DNA of 64,000 nt from Micromonospora lupini (GCF_026342015.1 NZ_JAPENL010000002.1:1865001-1929000); one strand, 5' to 3'. Counted from the first letter of the stretch, positions 32,911 to 41,538 are shown. Numbers and translations are program-made. Notes: a model not told the origin generated them from the sequence alone.

Positions 32911-32973
32911 CTAGCGCCGCTAGATGTAAGAGCGACGCTAGCAGAGCAACGACAGGATCGCTAGCGGTGCTAG
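32911..32973. promoter_or_regulatory. Repeated operators between DUF4267 and TetR genes
   Basis: Two 13-base palindromes, CTAGCGCCGCTAG (32911-32923) and CTAGCGGTGCTAG (32961-32973), plus a half site CGCTAGC at 32937-32943. Centres are 50 bases apart, about five helical turns. The first nearly abuts the DUF4267 start and the second ends 11 bases before the TetR start, ideal for repression of both. Confidence 0.8.
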
Positions 32974-32983
32974 GATTGCGGTC

Positions 32984-33556
32984 ATGTCGACTCAGACGCG
33001 CCGGGAGCGCGAGCGGGCGGAACGGGAACGGGCCATCATCACCGCGGCCCGCGACCTGGCCCTGGCGGAAGGCTGGGACGCGGTCACCACTCGCCGGCTC
33101 GCCGCCGAGATCGAATACAGCCAGCCCGTCCTCTACAGCCACTTCAAGGGCAAGGACGCCATCATGGCGGCGGTCGCCGTCGAGGGCTTCGCCGAGCTGG
33201 CCACCGCCCTGGCCACGGCCCGGACCTCGGCAGCCGACCCTCGGCTGGCGGTCGCCGACGTCGCGGCGGCGTACACCACCTTCGCCGAACAGCGGCCCGC
33301 GCTCTACGACGCGATGTTCACCCTCACCGTGGATCTGCCGTTCGCAAGCCAGGACGTTCCGACCGACCTGGCCCGGGGATTCGCCGAGCTGGCCGAGGCC
33401 GTGCGACCGGCGGCCGGTGACGACGACCTGGAGGCGGTCACCGAGACGTTCTGGAGCGGCCTGCACGGGCTTGTCACGCTGATGCGCAGCGGCCGGCTCC
33501 GCCGCGCCGACCACGACCGGCGACTCGCGGTGCTTGTGGCCCGCTTCTCGCGCTGA
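32984..33556 (+). CDS. TetR/AcrR family regulator
   Basis: A 190-residue repressor. The helix-turn-helix (residues ~15-60) reads TTRRLAAEIEYSQPVLYSHF, followed by KGKDAIMAAVAVEGF, and the rest is the helical ligand-binding domain (TetR_C group with LWSGLHGLVTLMRSG-like helix: FWSGLHGLVTLMRSGRL). The N-terminal 14 residues are highly charged (Arg/Glu). Divergently transcribed from DUF4267 with palindromic CTAGC sites on both sides of the promoter region, so autoregulation is expected. Inducer unknown. Confidence 0.93.
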   Translation: MSTQTRRERERAERERAIITAARDLALAEGWDAVTTRRLAAEIEYSQPVLYSHFKGKDAIMAAVAVEGFAELATALATARTSAADPRLAVADVAAAYTTFAEQRPALYDAMFTLTVDLPFASQDVPTDLARGFAELAEAVRPAAGDDDLEAVTETFWSGLHGLVTLMRSGRLRRADHDRRLAVLVARFSR

Positions 33557-33583
33557 GGGTCAGGGCTGACTGAGTCCTCGCGC

Positions 33584-33605
33584 GATTCGTCCACGGCATC
33601 AGCTC
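33584..33605 (+). repeat. Dispersed 22-base motif C, copy 2
   Basis: Reads GATTCGTCCACGGCATCAGC plus TC, in the 129-base gap between the convergent TetR and XPB genes. See 26390-26411 and 41456-41477. Confidence 0.65.
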
Positions 33606-33685
33606 GATAGCGAGCGCGGGAGGCACCCGATCCCCGACGGCGTCGGCCGGGACCGACGCACCGAGTCGATCAGGGCGACGACAGC

Positions 33686-35365
33686 TCAGTCGAAGGTCGG
33701 CAGGGTCGGGCCGAGGACGTCGTCGGCGTCGACGATCGTGTACGCGTACCCCTGCTCGGCGAGGAAGCGCTGCCGGTGCGCCGCGTACTCCGTGTCGATC
33801 GTGTCCCGGGAGACCACCGTGTAGAAGTGCGCCTGCCGGCCGTCGGCCTTCGGCCGAAGCACCCGGCCCAGCCGCTGCGCCTCCTCCTGGCGCGACCCGA
33901 ACGTGCCCGACACCTGGATCGCCACCGCCGCCTCGGGCAGGTCGATCGAGAAGTTGCCGACCTTGGAGATCACCAGCGTGCGGATCTCCCCGGTGCGGAA
34001 CGCGTCGAAGAGCCGCTCCCGCTCCTTGTTCGTGGTCGAGCCCTGCACGATCGGCGCGTCGAGGTACTCGCCGATCTGGTGCAACTGGTCGATGTACGCG
34101 CCGATCACCAGCACCTGGTCGTCCGGGTGCCTGTCGACGAGCGCCTTCACCACCGGCAGCTTGGTGCGGGCGGTCGCCGCCATCCGGTAGCGCTCCTCGG
34201 CCTCCGCCGTCGCGTACGACATGCGTTCCGCGTCGGTCAGGGTCACCCGGACCTCGACACACTCGGCCGGGGCGATCCAGCCCTGCGACTCGATGTCCTT
34301 CCACGGCGCGTCGTAGCGCTTCGGCCCGATCAGGCTGAACACGTCACCCTCGCGGCCGTCCTCGCGTACCAGAGTGGCAGTGAGGCCCAACCGACGGCGG
34401 GCCTGAAGGTCCGCGGTGAACCGGAAGATCGGCGCGGGCAGCAGGTGCACCTCGTCGTAGACGACCAGGCCCCAGTCACGGGCGCCGAACAGGTCCAGGT
34501 GGGTGAACGCGCCGCCGCGCCGCGAGGTGAGCACCTGGTACGTGGCGATGGTGACCGGTCGGATCTCCTTGCGCTCGCCCGAGTACTCGCCGATCTCCTC
34601 CTCGGTCAGCGACGTGCGGGCGATCAGCTCCCGCTTCCACTGCCGGCCGGCGACCGTGTTGGTGACCAGGATCAGCGTCGTCGCCTTCGCCTCGGCCATC
34701 GCCGCCGCGCCGACAAGTGTCTTGCCGGCGCCGCAGGGCAGCACCACCACGCCCGACCCGCCGGCCCAGAACGCCTCCACGGCCTCCCGCTGGTACGACC
34801 GCAGCGTCCACGGCTTGCGCCCGTCCTTGCCGGCCTCGGCCAGCTCGATCGGGTGCGCCTCGCCGTCGACGTAGCCGGCCAGGTCCTCCGCAGGCCAACC
34901 CAGCTTGAGCAGCGCCTGCTTGAGCCGGCCCCGCTCGGACGGGTGCACCCGGATCGTGTCGTCGTCGATCTTGTCGCCGAGCATCCCGGCGAGCTTCTTG
35001 CTCTTGGCCACCTCGATCAGCACCAGCCGGTCGAGCGCCCGCAGCACCAGCCCGTACGCCGGGTCGTTGGCGAGCTGGAGCCGGCCGTACCGGTCCATCG
35101 TGTCGGCCACGTCGACGAGCAGCGCGTGCGGCACCGGGTAGCGGGAGTACTTGATCAGCGAGTCGACCACGCCCTCGGCGTCGTGCCCCGCCGCCCGGGC
35201 GTTCCACAGCCCGAGCGGAGTCAGCCGGTACGTGTGCACGTGCTCCGGAGAGCGCTCCAGCTCGGCGAAGGGAGCTATCGCCATCCGGCAGGCCTGCGCG
35301 TCGGGGTGGTCGATCTCCAGCAGTAGGGTCTTGTCCGACTGCACGATCAGGGGTCCACCACTCAC
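33686..35365 (-). CDS. xpb: XPB-type 3'-5' DNA helicase (DEAD/DEAH box)
   Basis: A 559-residue SF2 helicase of the archaeal/actinobacterial XPB family, which unwinds DNA 3' to 5' in repair. After a damage-recognition-like N-terminal region come the Q/I motifs LRSYQREAVEAFW and LPCGAGKTLVGA near residue 200, the Walker B box VVYDEVHLLPAP near 300, motif III GLTATLVREDG, the RED motif within it, and motifs V-VI SKVGNFSIDLPEA and EEAQRLGRVLRPKADG. GTG 35365 has GAGGAGAGG upstream. The helicase-associated partner lies at 36815-39298 on the same strand with two plus-strand genes in between. Confidence 0.95.
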   Translation of the reverse strand: MSGGPLIVQSDKTLLLEIDHPDAQACRMAIAPFAELERSPEHVHTYRLTPLGLWNARAAGHDAEGVVDSLIKYSRYPVPHALLVDVADTMDRYGRLQLANDPAYGLVLRALDRLVLIEVAKSKKLAGMLGDKIDDDTIRVHPSERGRLKQALLKLGWPAEDLAGYVDGEAHPIELAEAGKDGRKPWTLRSYQREAVEAFWAGGSGVVVLPCGAGKTLVGAAAMAEAKATTLILVTNTVAGRQWKRELIARTSLTEEEIGEYSGERKEIRPVTIATYQVLTSRRGGAFTHLDLFGARDWGLVVYDEVHLLPAPIFRFTADLQARRRLGLTATLVREDGREGDVFSLIGPKRYDAPWKDIESQGWIAPAECVEVRVTLTDAERMSYATAEAEERYRMAATARTKLPVVKALVDRHPDDQVLVIGAYIDQLHQIGEYLDAPIVQGSTTNKERERLFDAFRTGEIRTLVISKVGNFSIDLPEAAVAIQVSGTFGSRQEEAQRLGRVLRPKADGRQAHFYTVVSRDTIDTEYAAHRQRFLAEQGYAYTIVDADDVLGPTLPTFD

Positions 35366-35538
35366 GCCAGCGTCCTCTCCTCGGTTGGCTGTCCGGCCGG
35401 AACGGGTCGCATACCCGCTGCTGGCCGACCATCCAGTGTTGCACGGCGGAGAACGTCGAAAGAAAGATGAGCACCGGGTGCAACCAGAACGGCACTTACG
35501 AACGTCTAGCAAAGGGACAACCGTCCAGGGGAGGTGCC

Positions 35539-36426
35539 ATGAGGCGTGTCCGCGGCACTTTCCCGCTGGTTGCCCTGGCGGTGGTCGTGCTGGTCGGTGC
35601 CGGCGCGTGCACGTTCGATCCGCAGTCCGGCGGGAGTGGTGGCGGGGGAGCCGCCCCGGTCGGTGCGGCGGAACAGGCAACGGGGGCGAGCGGCACGTCC
35701 GGGCCGGACCAGCGCGGCCGGCCCACGCCGGCCGCGCCCACCCCGAAACCCAGCCCGAAACCCACCCGGAAACCCACGCCGAAGCCGACCCGCACGGCGT
35801 CCACCCCGACCCCCAGCGGTACGCCGACAGTCGCCGGCTGCCCCCAGGGCCAGCACCAGCGCGCGGTGGAGACCTACCTCGCGCGGTTGGGCGGGTTCGG
35901 GCCCCTCACTGTCGACGGGCGGCAGTCCGCCGCCGACTGCGCCGCCATCAAGAAGTTCCAGAAGAGGTACGACATTCGCCCCGTCGAGGGACGCGCCGGG
36001 CCGACCACCCTCGACGTGGCCCAGCGCCTCGCCACCACCGACACGACCCGCTGCAAGGCCGGCACCGGCACCACCTTCTGCGTGGACCTGACCCGGCAGA
36101 CCGTGTGGGCCCTCCGGGGCGGCAAGGTGGTCCTCGGGCCGACGGTGACGCGTACCGGCATGTCCGGCTACCGCACCCCGTCCGGCACCTACACGGTCAA
36201 CTACCGCAACCCCAAGGAGTGGTCCGACCCGTACGAGGTGTGGCTGCCGTACTGGCAGCACTTCACCCAGGGCATGGGGTTCCACGAGACCACGACCTAC
36301 CTGCACGACAAGTCGATCGGCTCGCACGGCTGCGTCAACCTGCTGCACGCCGACGCCGTCCGGATGTGGGAGTTGGGCAAGGTCGGCACCCGGGTGGTGC
36401 TGATCGGCCGCCGCCCCGGCACCTGA
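35539..36426 (+). CDS. Lipoprotein L,D-transpeptidase with peptidoglycan-binding domain
   Basis: A 295-residue cell-wall enzyme making 3-3 peptidoglycan cross-links or anchoring proteins to stem peptides. The lipobox VGAGAC places the lipidated Cys near residue 24. A long Thr/Pro/Lys linker (TPKPSPKPTRKPTPKPTR) spans the wall. A peptidoglycan-binding-1-like domain (LARLGGFGPLTVDGRQ...AIKKFQKRYDI) lies near 115-170, then the YkuD catalytic domain from ~185, with the catalytic His/Cys in SIGSHGCVNLLHADA near 263. ATG 35539 has GGGGAGG upstream. The gene is flanked by XPB-related genes on the opposite strand. Confidence 0.94.
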   Translation: MRRVRGTFPLVALAVVVLVGAGACTFDPQSGGSGGGGAAPVGAAEQATGASGTSGPDQRGRPTPAAPTPKPSPKPTRKPTPKPTRTASTPTPSGTPTVAGCPQGQHQRAVETYLARLGGFGPLTVDGRQSAADCAAIKKFQKRYDIRPVEGRAGPTTLDVAQRLATTDTTRCKAGTGTTFCVDLTRQTVWALRGGKVVLGPTVTRTGMSGYRTPSGTYTVNYRNPKEWSDPYEVWLPYWQHFTQGMGFHETTTYLHDKSIGSHGCVNLLHADAVRMWELGKVGTRVVLIGRRPGT

Positions 36427-36521
36427 ACATCCCGCCCGACTCGGGGTTTATCCCCTGTCCCACGCGTCGCGGTAGTGACACTCTTGGGAGTCCAGGGCCG
36501 CACCGGGCGGGGAGGCTGGGC

Positions 36522-36758
36522 ATGACTGTCGACCGTGACGTGATCGCAGAGCATGAACAGGCGCCACCCGACGAGGTGTCCCGCGCGACTGTGGTCGCGT
36601 ACGCCCTCGCGGCCGCGCTCCTCGTCGCATGGTTCCTCGTCGGCTGGCTGGTGCTGCGGCAGGGCTTCGTCGACTCGGTAGGGGAGTCCGCCGGCGCCGG
36701 CTTCGCCCTGTTGCTTGTCGTCTCGGTGGTCGGCACCTTCCGGCGCAGCCGCCGCTGA
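36522..36758 (+). CDS. Small two-helix membrane protein
   Basis: A 78-residue protein with a polar N-terminus (MTVDRDVIAEHEQAPPDEV) and two transmembrane helices: VVAYALAAALLVAWFLVGWL and ESAGAGFALLLVVSVVGTFR, ending in Arg-rich RRSRR inside the cell. GGGAGG precedes ATG 36522. I do not recognise it. It follows the L,D-transpeptidase by 95 bases and may be cotranscribed; a role as an accessory membrane protein is only a guess. Confidence 0.65.
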   Translation: MTVDRDVIAEHEQAPPDEVSRATVVAYALAAALLVAWFLVGWLVLRQGFVDSVGESAGAGFALLLVVSVVGTFRRSRR

Positions 36759-36814
36759 CCGAACAGGCAGCAGCCGCCGTCGACCGCGCACGGCCGGCGT
36801 CGGCCTGCCCCTGC

Positions 36815-39298
36815 TCAGTCCGCAAGCACCGCCGCGGTGATCCGGTGCAGTGCGAAGGTGTGCAGCATCTCGGTCCGCTCGTCCTCGGCCCGCAGGTAGC
36901 CGGCGCCTATCGACACCGGCTTGACCAGCCGGGACGCGGTCGCCCCGTGGGCGTCGACGTACCCGACCCAGACCAGCGCCTTGTCGCGGACCGCCTGCTG
37001 GAGCACGGCGAGGGCCTCGCTGTGCGTGTGCGCGGGCACCGGACCTCCGCCCAGCCCCGCCGCCCCGCCACGGACGACGGCAGGCGCCCGCCGGGCCGCC
37101 CGCGCCGCCGCGTCGCCCCGCCGGATGTGCTCCACCACTCCGAGCAGCCGGGGCATCGGCAGCTTCGGGGCGGCCAGCGGGTCGAGCGTCCTGGTGGTCA
37201 CCGCGACCCGCGCCGGAGCACGCCGGATCCGGGGGCGGGACAGCATCGTGCCGCCCGTGCCGTCCTCCTGCACCGGCGCGTACCCGGCGTCCCGCAGCGC
37301 ACCCAGCATCCGGCTGACCTGGTACGGGGTGCTCAGCACCGTCGGCGCCAGCCGGCGCAGCGTCAACGACTCCAACCGTCGGTCGGCAAGCACCTCGCTG
37401 AGCAACGCCTCGTCGTCACTGCGCAGGTACGCCCCGGCCGACCCGACCCGCAGCCCACCGTGCTTACGGGCCACGTCGTCCACCAGGTAGCTGAGTCCCT
37501 GCGGAACCGGGGTACGAGACCGGCGTCGGAACAGTTCGTGCAGGTCGTCGGCCGTGTAACCGGCGTCCAGCGCCCGTCGCACGCTCGCCGTGGTGACCCG
37601 GTGCACGCTCGCCCCGCCGGCCGACTCGGGTTCGGTCGTCGCCTCCAGCTCGGCCGCGAGCGCCGGCTCGGGCGGCCCGGGCACCACCACGGTCAGGTCG
37701 GCCTGCACCAGAAAGTGGTCGACCGGGGCGGGCAGCAGCGCGTCCAACGCCCGCGCGGCACTGGACGGGTCGCCGCTCTCCACGTCCGCGTGCAACCCCA
37801 GCGGGTCGCCGCCCGGCTCGTCGGCCGACGTCAGCTCGCCCAGCAACAACCGCCCGTACGAGGTGAGCGCCCCCAGGCCGGTCACGCCGAGCTGCGCCGC
37901 CTCGGCAAGCACCTCCCGGTGGGCGGCCTCGCGACCCCGGCTGCGCCGTGGCGCCCGCCAGTCCAGCAGGGCCTGCACCTCCTCCGGCGTGGGCGCGGTC
38001 GCCGGCTCCAGGTCGGCGAGCACCCCGAGCACCGCCCGCCGGGTGGCCGGCGCGCTGGCCCGCTCGGCCTCGGCGGACAGCGCGGTGATCGGCCGGTCCC
38101 GGTCGTCACGCCGACCGACCAGGCCGACCTGCCGGGTCATCGTCAACCAGGCGCGGGCCAGGTGCTCCCACCGCTGGGCCAGTGAGGCGGCCCGCCACAC
38201 CTCGTACCCGCCGGTCGGCAGCACCTGCTGATCGGCGCCGTAGCGGCCGGTGGTCGAACCGGGCATCTCCAACTCACCGGCGAGCCCCGCCGCGTACGCC
38301 ACCTCCAGCAGCAGCGCGGTGGTCGGCTCGTCCAGGCCGCCGGTACGCGCCAGCCGACGCAGGTCCCGGACGCCGATCCCGCCCGAGCGCAGCACCGGCG
38401 CGGGTTCGGCGGCGAGCTGCTCCAACAGCCCCTCGGTGTGCCGGACCACCTCCATGGTCTGCCCGGCGCCTGCCGAGTCGACAGCCTTCGGCTCGCGGGG
38501 CGGGGTGGCCGCCGGCGGCGGGCTGGTGCGCAACGGACCGAGCGGGCCAGTGTCGCGGCGCAGCAGCAGCCCCACCTCGCGGGGCAGCTCGACGGTGCCG
38601 CTTGCCGTCGACGAGCCGGCCGGGACCGCGACCAGCAGCCGGTTGTCGACCAGCCAGCGCACCGGCGAGCCGGTCGGCGCGCCACCGTTGGTCGGGTCGG
38701 CGAGGACGGCGTCCTGCGCGCCGATCGGCGGCGCCTGCAACGCGCCCGGAGGCACGCTGCCCACGGGTGGACCTGCCGCCAACCGGTCCAGGATCGCCCG
38801 GGCCGACGGGGGTGCGGCGAGCAGCGTCCGGCGCAGTTTCGCCGGGTCCGCGCAGAGCGCGGCCGTGCGCGGGTCCAGCTCCGCGGCGGGTCGGCCGAGC
38901 CCAGCGGGGTACGGGGAGACCTCGTCGACGGCGGGCACCACGTGCAGGGCGTGCTCGGGGCCGTACAGCAGAAAAAGCGCCCTCAGCCGGCCCACGGCGG
39001 CCCGGACGGCCGTGGGTGCCGGCGGGTGCGGCCCGGTGGTCGCCATGGCGAGCACGGCGTCGGTGGCCGTGGTGCCCTCGTCCGGGTGTCGGGTGAGCCG
39101 GGCGGCATCGAGGATCTGGAGGGTGAACTGGTCCAGCCCGTCCAGGGCGCGGGCCACCGAGACCCGGGACTGGGCGCGGATGGCCAGGGCGGAGACGTCG
39201 GCAGGCACGGGCACGACGAGGTCCGGCCGGAGCTGGAGGAGCGCGGCCAGCGACTCGTCGGGCAACGACCGCAGGTGGTCGGCGAGTGAGGTGGTCAT
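36815..39298 (-). CDS. XPB-partner helicase-associated protein
   Basis: An 827-residue protein of the helicase-associated/Helicase_C_3 type that is encoded near XPB in actinobacteria. It is mostly alpha-helical, without Walker motifs, so it is not itself a helicase. N-terminal: LADHLRSLPDESLAALLQLR; C-terminal region: LVDDVARKHGGLRVGSAGAY and a WYL-like terminal segment ALVWVGYVDAHGATASRLVK, GYLRAEDERTEMLHTFALHR. It probably binds or regulates XPB in DNA repair. Pro/Ala-rich insertions near residues 195-275 are presumably disordered. Confidence 0.85.
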   Translation of the reverse strand: MTTSLADHLRSLPDESLAALLQLRPDLVVPVPADVSALAIRAQSRVSVARALDGLDQFTLQILDAARLTRHPDEGTTATDAVLAMATTGPHPPAPTAVRAAVGRLRALFLLYGPEHALHVVPAVDEVSPYPAGLGRPAAELDPRTAALCADPAKLRRTLLAAPPSARAILDRLAAGPPVGSVPPGALQAPPIGAQDAVLADPTNGGAPTGSPVRWLVDNRLLVAVPAGSSTASGTVELPREVGLLLRRDTGPLGPLRTSPPPAATPPREPKAVDSAGAGQTMEVVRHTEGLLEQLAAEPAPVLRSGGIGVRDLRRLARTGGLDEPTTALLLEVAYAAGLAGELEMPGSTTGRYGADQQVLPTGGYEVWRAASLAQRWEHLARAWLTMTRQVGLVGRRDDRDRPITALSAEAERASAPATRRAVLGVLADLEPATAPTPEEVQALLDWRAPRRSRGREAAHREVLAEAAQLGVTGLGALTSYGRLLLGELTSADEPGGDPLGLHADVESGDPSSAARALDALLPAPVDHFLVQADLTVVVPGPPEPALAAELEATTEPESAGGASVHRVTTASVRRALDAGYTADDLHELFRRRSRTPVPQGLSYLVDDVARKHGGLRVGSAGAYLRSDDEALLSEVLADRRLESLTLRRLAPTVLSTPYQVSRMLGALRDAGYAPVQEDGTGGTMLSRPRIRRAPARVAVTTRTLDPLAAPKLPMPRLLGVVEHIRRGDAAARAARRAPAVVRGGAAGLGGGPVPAHTHSEALAVLQQAVRDKALVWVGYVDAHGATASRLVKPVSIGAGYLRAEDERTEMLHTFALHRITAAVLAD

Positions 39299-39381
39299 CG
39301 TCTTTCCACGCTAGCCCGGCACCGGGCAGTCGCGCCCCTCGGACGTCCGGCCGGTCCGGGGTCACCGGTACGTTTCTCGAC

Positions 39382-40005
39382 ATGCCCGCACTGACAGTCG
39401 GATTCGATCTCGACATGACCCTGGTCGACTCCCGCCCCGGCATCGCCGCGGCCTACCGGGCCCTGACCGCCAGGACGGGCGTGCCGGTGGACGCCGACCT
39501 GGCCGTGTCCCGGCTCGGCCCGCCGCTGCGCACCGAGATCGCGCACTGGTTCCCGCCGGAGCAGGTCGAGTCGGCCGTGCGGGTGTACCGCGAGCTGTAC
39601 CCGGCGTACGCGATCACCCCGACGCTCCCGCTGCCCGGCGCCCGGGAGGCCATCGACGCGGTCCGCGGGCGGGGCGGCCGTGTGCTTGTCGTCACGTCCA
39701 AGATCGGCCGGCTGGCCCGGCTGCACCTGGAGCACCTCGGTCTCACGGTCGACGAGCTGGCCGGTGACCTGTTCGCCGAGCAGAAGGCGACCGCGCTGCG
39801 GGAGCAGGGCGCGACCCACTACGTCGGTGACCACGTGGCGGACATGGTGGCGGCTGCTGCGGCCGGGGTGCCGGGAATCGCTGTCGCCACCGGCCCCTGC
39901 TCCTCCGCTGAGCTGCGCGCCGCCGGGGCGAAGGTGGTGCTGGACGATCTCACCGGATTCCCAGCGGCGCTCGACGGCATGATCCAGCTAGCCTGGGAGC
40001 AGTAG
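39382..40005 (+). CDS. HAD family hydrolase (phosphoglycolate-phosphatase-like)
   Basis: A 207-residue HAD phosphatase. Motif I is VGFDLDMTLVDSRPGI near residue 8; the second Asp is preceded by a Leu and followed by Met, not the common Gly. Motif II is VVTSKIG near 98, and motif III/IV are the Lys of AEQKATALREQG and HYVGDHVADMVAA near 148. A small helical cap fits class C1 enzymes. ATG 39382 begins at the conserved strand. It is divergent from the helicase-associated gene and ends 27 bases before the cold-shock gene. Substrate unknown. Confidence 0.9.
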   Translation: MPALTVGFDLDMTLVDSRPGIAAAYRALTARTGVPVDADLAVSRLGPPLRTEIAHWFPPEQVESAVRVYRELYPAYAITPTLPLPGAREAIDAVRGRGGRVLVVTSKIGRLARLHLEHLGLTVDELAGDLFAEQKATALREQGATHYVGDHVADMVAAAAAGVPGIAVATGPCSSAELRAAGAKVVLDDLTGFPAALDGMIQLAWEQ

Positions 40006-40032
40006 CGGCTCAAGTGAAGCAGGGGTTCTCAG

Positions 40033-40419
40033 GTGCCTACGGGTCGAGTGAAGTGGTACGACACGGCCAAGGGATACGGCTTCGTCACCAGTGACGAGGG
40101 CGGCGACGTGTTTCTGCCCAAGGCCGCGTTGCCGGCGGGCGTCACCGACCTCAAGGGTGGTCAGCGGGTCGACTTCAGCGTGGTGGACAGCCGCCGGGGC
40201 GCGCAGGCCATGGGCGTCAAACTGTTGGACGCGCCGCCGTCGATGGCCGAGCTGCGACGTCGGCCGGCCGAGGAGTTGCACGGCCTCGTCGAGGACATGA
40301 TCAAGGTGCTGGAGGCGAAGGTCCAGCCGGACCTGCGCCGGGGCCGGTACCCGGACAAGAAGACGGCGCAGAAGATCGCTCAGCTGGTCCACGCGGTGGC
40401 GCGCGAGCTGGAGGTCTGA
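40033..40419 (+). CDS. Cold-shock domain protein with helical extension
   Basis: A 128-residue nucleic-acid-binding protein. The CSD (residues 1-66) starts TGRVKWYDTAKGYGFVTSDE, with RNP1-like KGYGFV and RNP2-like VFLPKAAL, and binds single-stranded RNA/DNA. Residues 67-128 are an extra helical tail (MAELRRRPAEELHGLVEDMI...), not present in CspA; this extension is an actinobacterial variation. GTG 40033 has GCAGGGG upstream. Its last 40 bases overlap the end of mqnD on the other strand. Confidence 0.93.
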   Translation: MPTGRVKWYDTAKGYGFVTSDEGGDVFLPKAALPAGVTDLKGGQRVDFSVVDSRRGAQAMGVKLLDAPPSMAELRRRPAEELHGLVEDMIKVLEAKVQPDLRRGRYPDKKTAQKIAQLVHAVARELEV

Positions 40420-41210
40420 GGCACCAGGCCGGCGGTGGCGGCGCGGTCGAGGAGCGCCGTCACCGCGGCGAAGCCGGCCTCGCCCAGGTCGGCGGTGAAC
40501 TCGTTGACGTACAGGCCGATGTGCCTGTCCACCACGTCCAGTTCCATCTCCTGGGCGTGCGCGAGGACATACTCCCGGCTGACCGTCGGGTTGGCCCAGG
40601 CCTGCCGAACGGACTCGCGAATCCAGCCGGCCGCGGCCACCGGGTCGACCGCGCCGCGCCGAGCCAGGATCGCGCCGAGCGGGATGGGCAGCCCGGTGTC
40701 GGCTTCCCACCATTCGCCGAGGTCGACGAGCGCGGTCAGCCCGTGCCGGTGGTAGGTGAACCGGGCCTCGTGGATCACCAGCCCAGCGTCGTAGCGACCA
40801 GCCGCGACGCCCGGCATGATCTCGTGGAACGGAACCACCTCGATCCGGGCCGGTGGCTGCCCGGCTGACCAGAGCCGGAACAGCAGGTACGCGGTCGTCC
40901 GATCGCCGGGCACCGCCACCGTGGCGCCGGCCAGGTCGGCGCGGTCACCCCTGGTGAGGACCAGCGGCCCGCACCCGCGACCGAGCGCGCCCCCGCAGGG
41001 CAGCAGGTGGTAGTCGTCGAGCAGCCAGGGCAGCGCCGCGTAGCTCACCTTCACCAGGTCGAACGCGCCCCGCTCGGCCGCCGTGTTGGTGACGTCCACG
41101 TCGGCGTACGTCACCTCGACCGGCGGTGCGCCGGGCACCCGCCCGTGCACCAGGGCGTCGAAGACGAACGTGTCGTTGGGGCAGGGCGAGATCGCCAGGG
41201 AGAGCGCCAC
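40380..41210 (-). CDS. mqnD: 1,4-dihydroxy-6-naphthoate synthase (futalosine pathway)
   Basis: A 276-residue periplasmic-binding-protein-fold enzyme that converts cyclic dehypoxanthine futalosine to 1,4-dihydroxy-6-naphthoate in menaquinone synthesis. It opens with LSLAISPCPNDTFVFDALVH, the MqnD hallmark. Other matches are KVSYAALPWLLDDYHLLPCG, LILTRGD-like PLVLTRGDRADLAG, and VNEFTADLGEAG near the C-terminus. No signal peptide, so cytoplasmic. Gene 3' end overlaps the cold-shock gene by 40 bases. mqnB lies 1.3 kb away in the same orientation; the intervening gene is an opposite-strand HTH-GNAT fusion. Confidence 0.95.
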   Translation of the reverse strand: MALSLAISPCPNDTFVFDALVHGRVPGAPPVEVTYADVDVTNTAAERGAFDLVKVSYAALPWLLDDYHLLPCGGALGRGCGPLVLTRGDRADLAGATVAVPGDRTTAYLLFRLWSAGQPPARIEVVPFHEIMPGVAAGRYDAGLVIHEARFTYHRHGLTALVDLGEWWEADTGLPIPLGAILARRGAVDPVAAAGWIRESVRQAWANPTVSREYVLAHAQEMELDVVDRHIGLYVNEFTADLGEAGFAAVTALLDRAATAGLVPQTSSSRATAWTS

Positions 41211-41382
41211 ACCCTCACGTTAGCCCCGCACCCGACCCGCAGCACGTGCGCGCCCCGCCCACTGTGATCCACGACCGACTGGCCGAGACACTCCCGCGGG
41301 CCCGGGCTGGTTGGGGCCGGGTCGAGGTGGTGGGCGCACGCCGGCGAAACCGGCCTGGCGAGGTCGACACCTGTCCCGGAGG

Positions 41383-41484
41383 CCCTTTGGAGCTGATGCT
41401 GTCAATGCATCACCGCACGAAGCCGAATCCAGACCAGTGGCAGTGCCGACGCGGTGATTCGTCTGCGGCATCAGCTCCAAAGGG
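41383..41484. repeat. Inverted repeat including motif C copy 3
   Basis: Arms 41383-41416 and 41451-41484 match at 27 of 34 bases; the outer 17 (CCCTTTGGAGCTGATGC) are identical. The right arm contains the dispersed motif GATTCGT-TCTG... at 41456-41477. The 34-base loop is too long for a terminator, so it resembles a small palindromic insertion. Confidence 0.8.
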
Positions 41485-41517
41485 ACGGCGGGGTGGGCCG
41501 TCCACCGGCCTCGGCGG

Positions 41518-41538
41518 TTGTCCACAGCTTTATCCACA
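41518..41538 (+). promoter_or_regulatory. Two tandem DnaA-box sequences
   Basis: TTGTCCACA (41518-41526) and TTATCCACA (41530-41538) are direct repeats 12 bases apart. The first is the actinobacterial DnaA box form, the second the E. coli consensus. They sit 51 bases before the GTG of the HTH-GNAT gene. They may bind DnaA or be a direct-repeat operator for the adjacent HTH protein. Confidence 0.7.
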
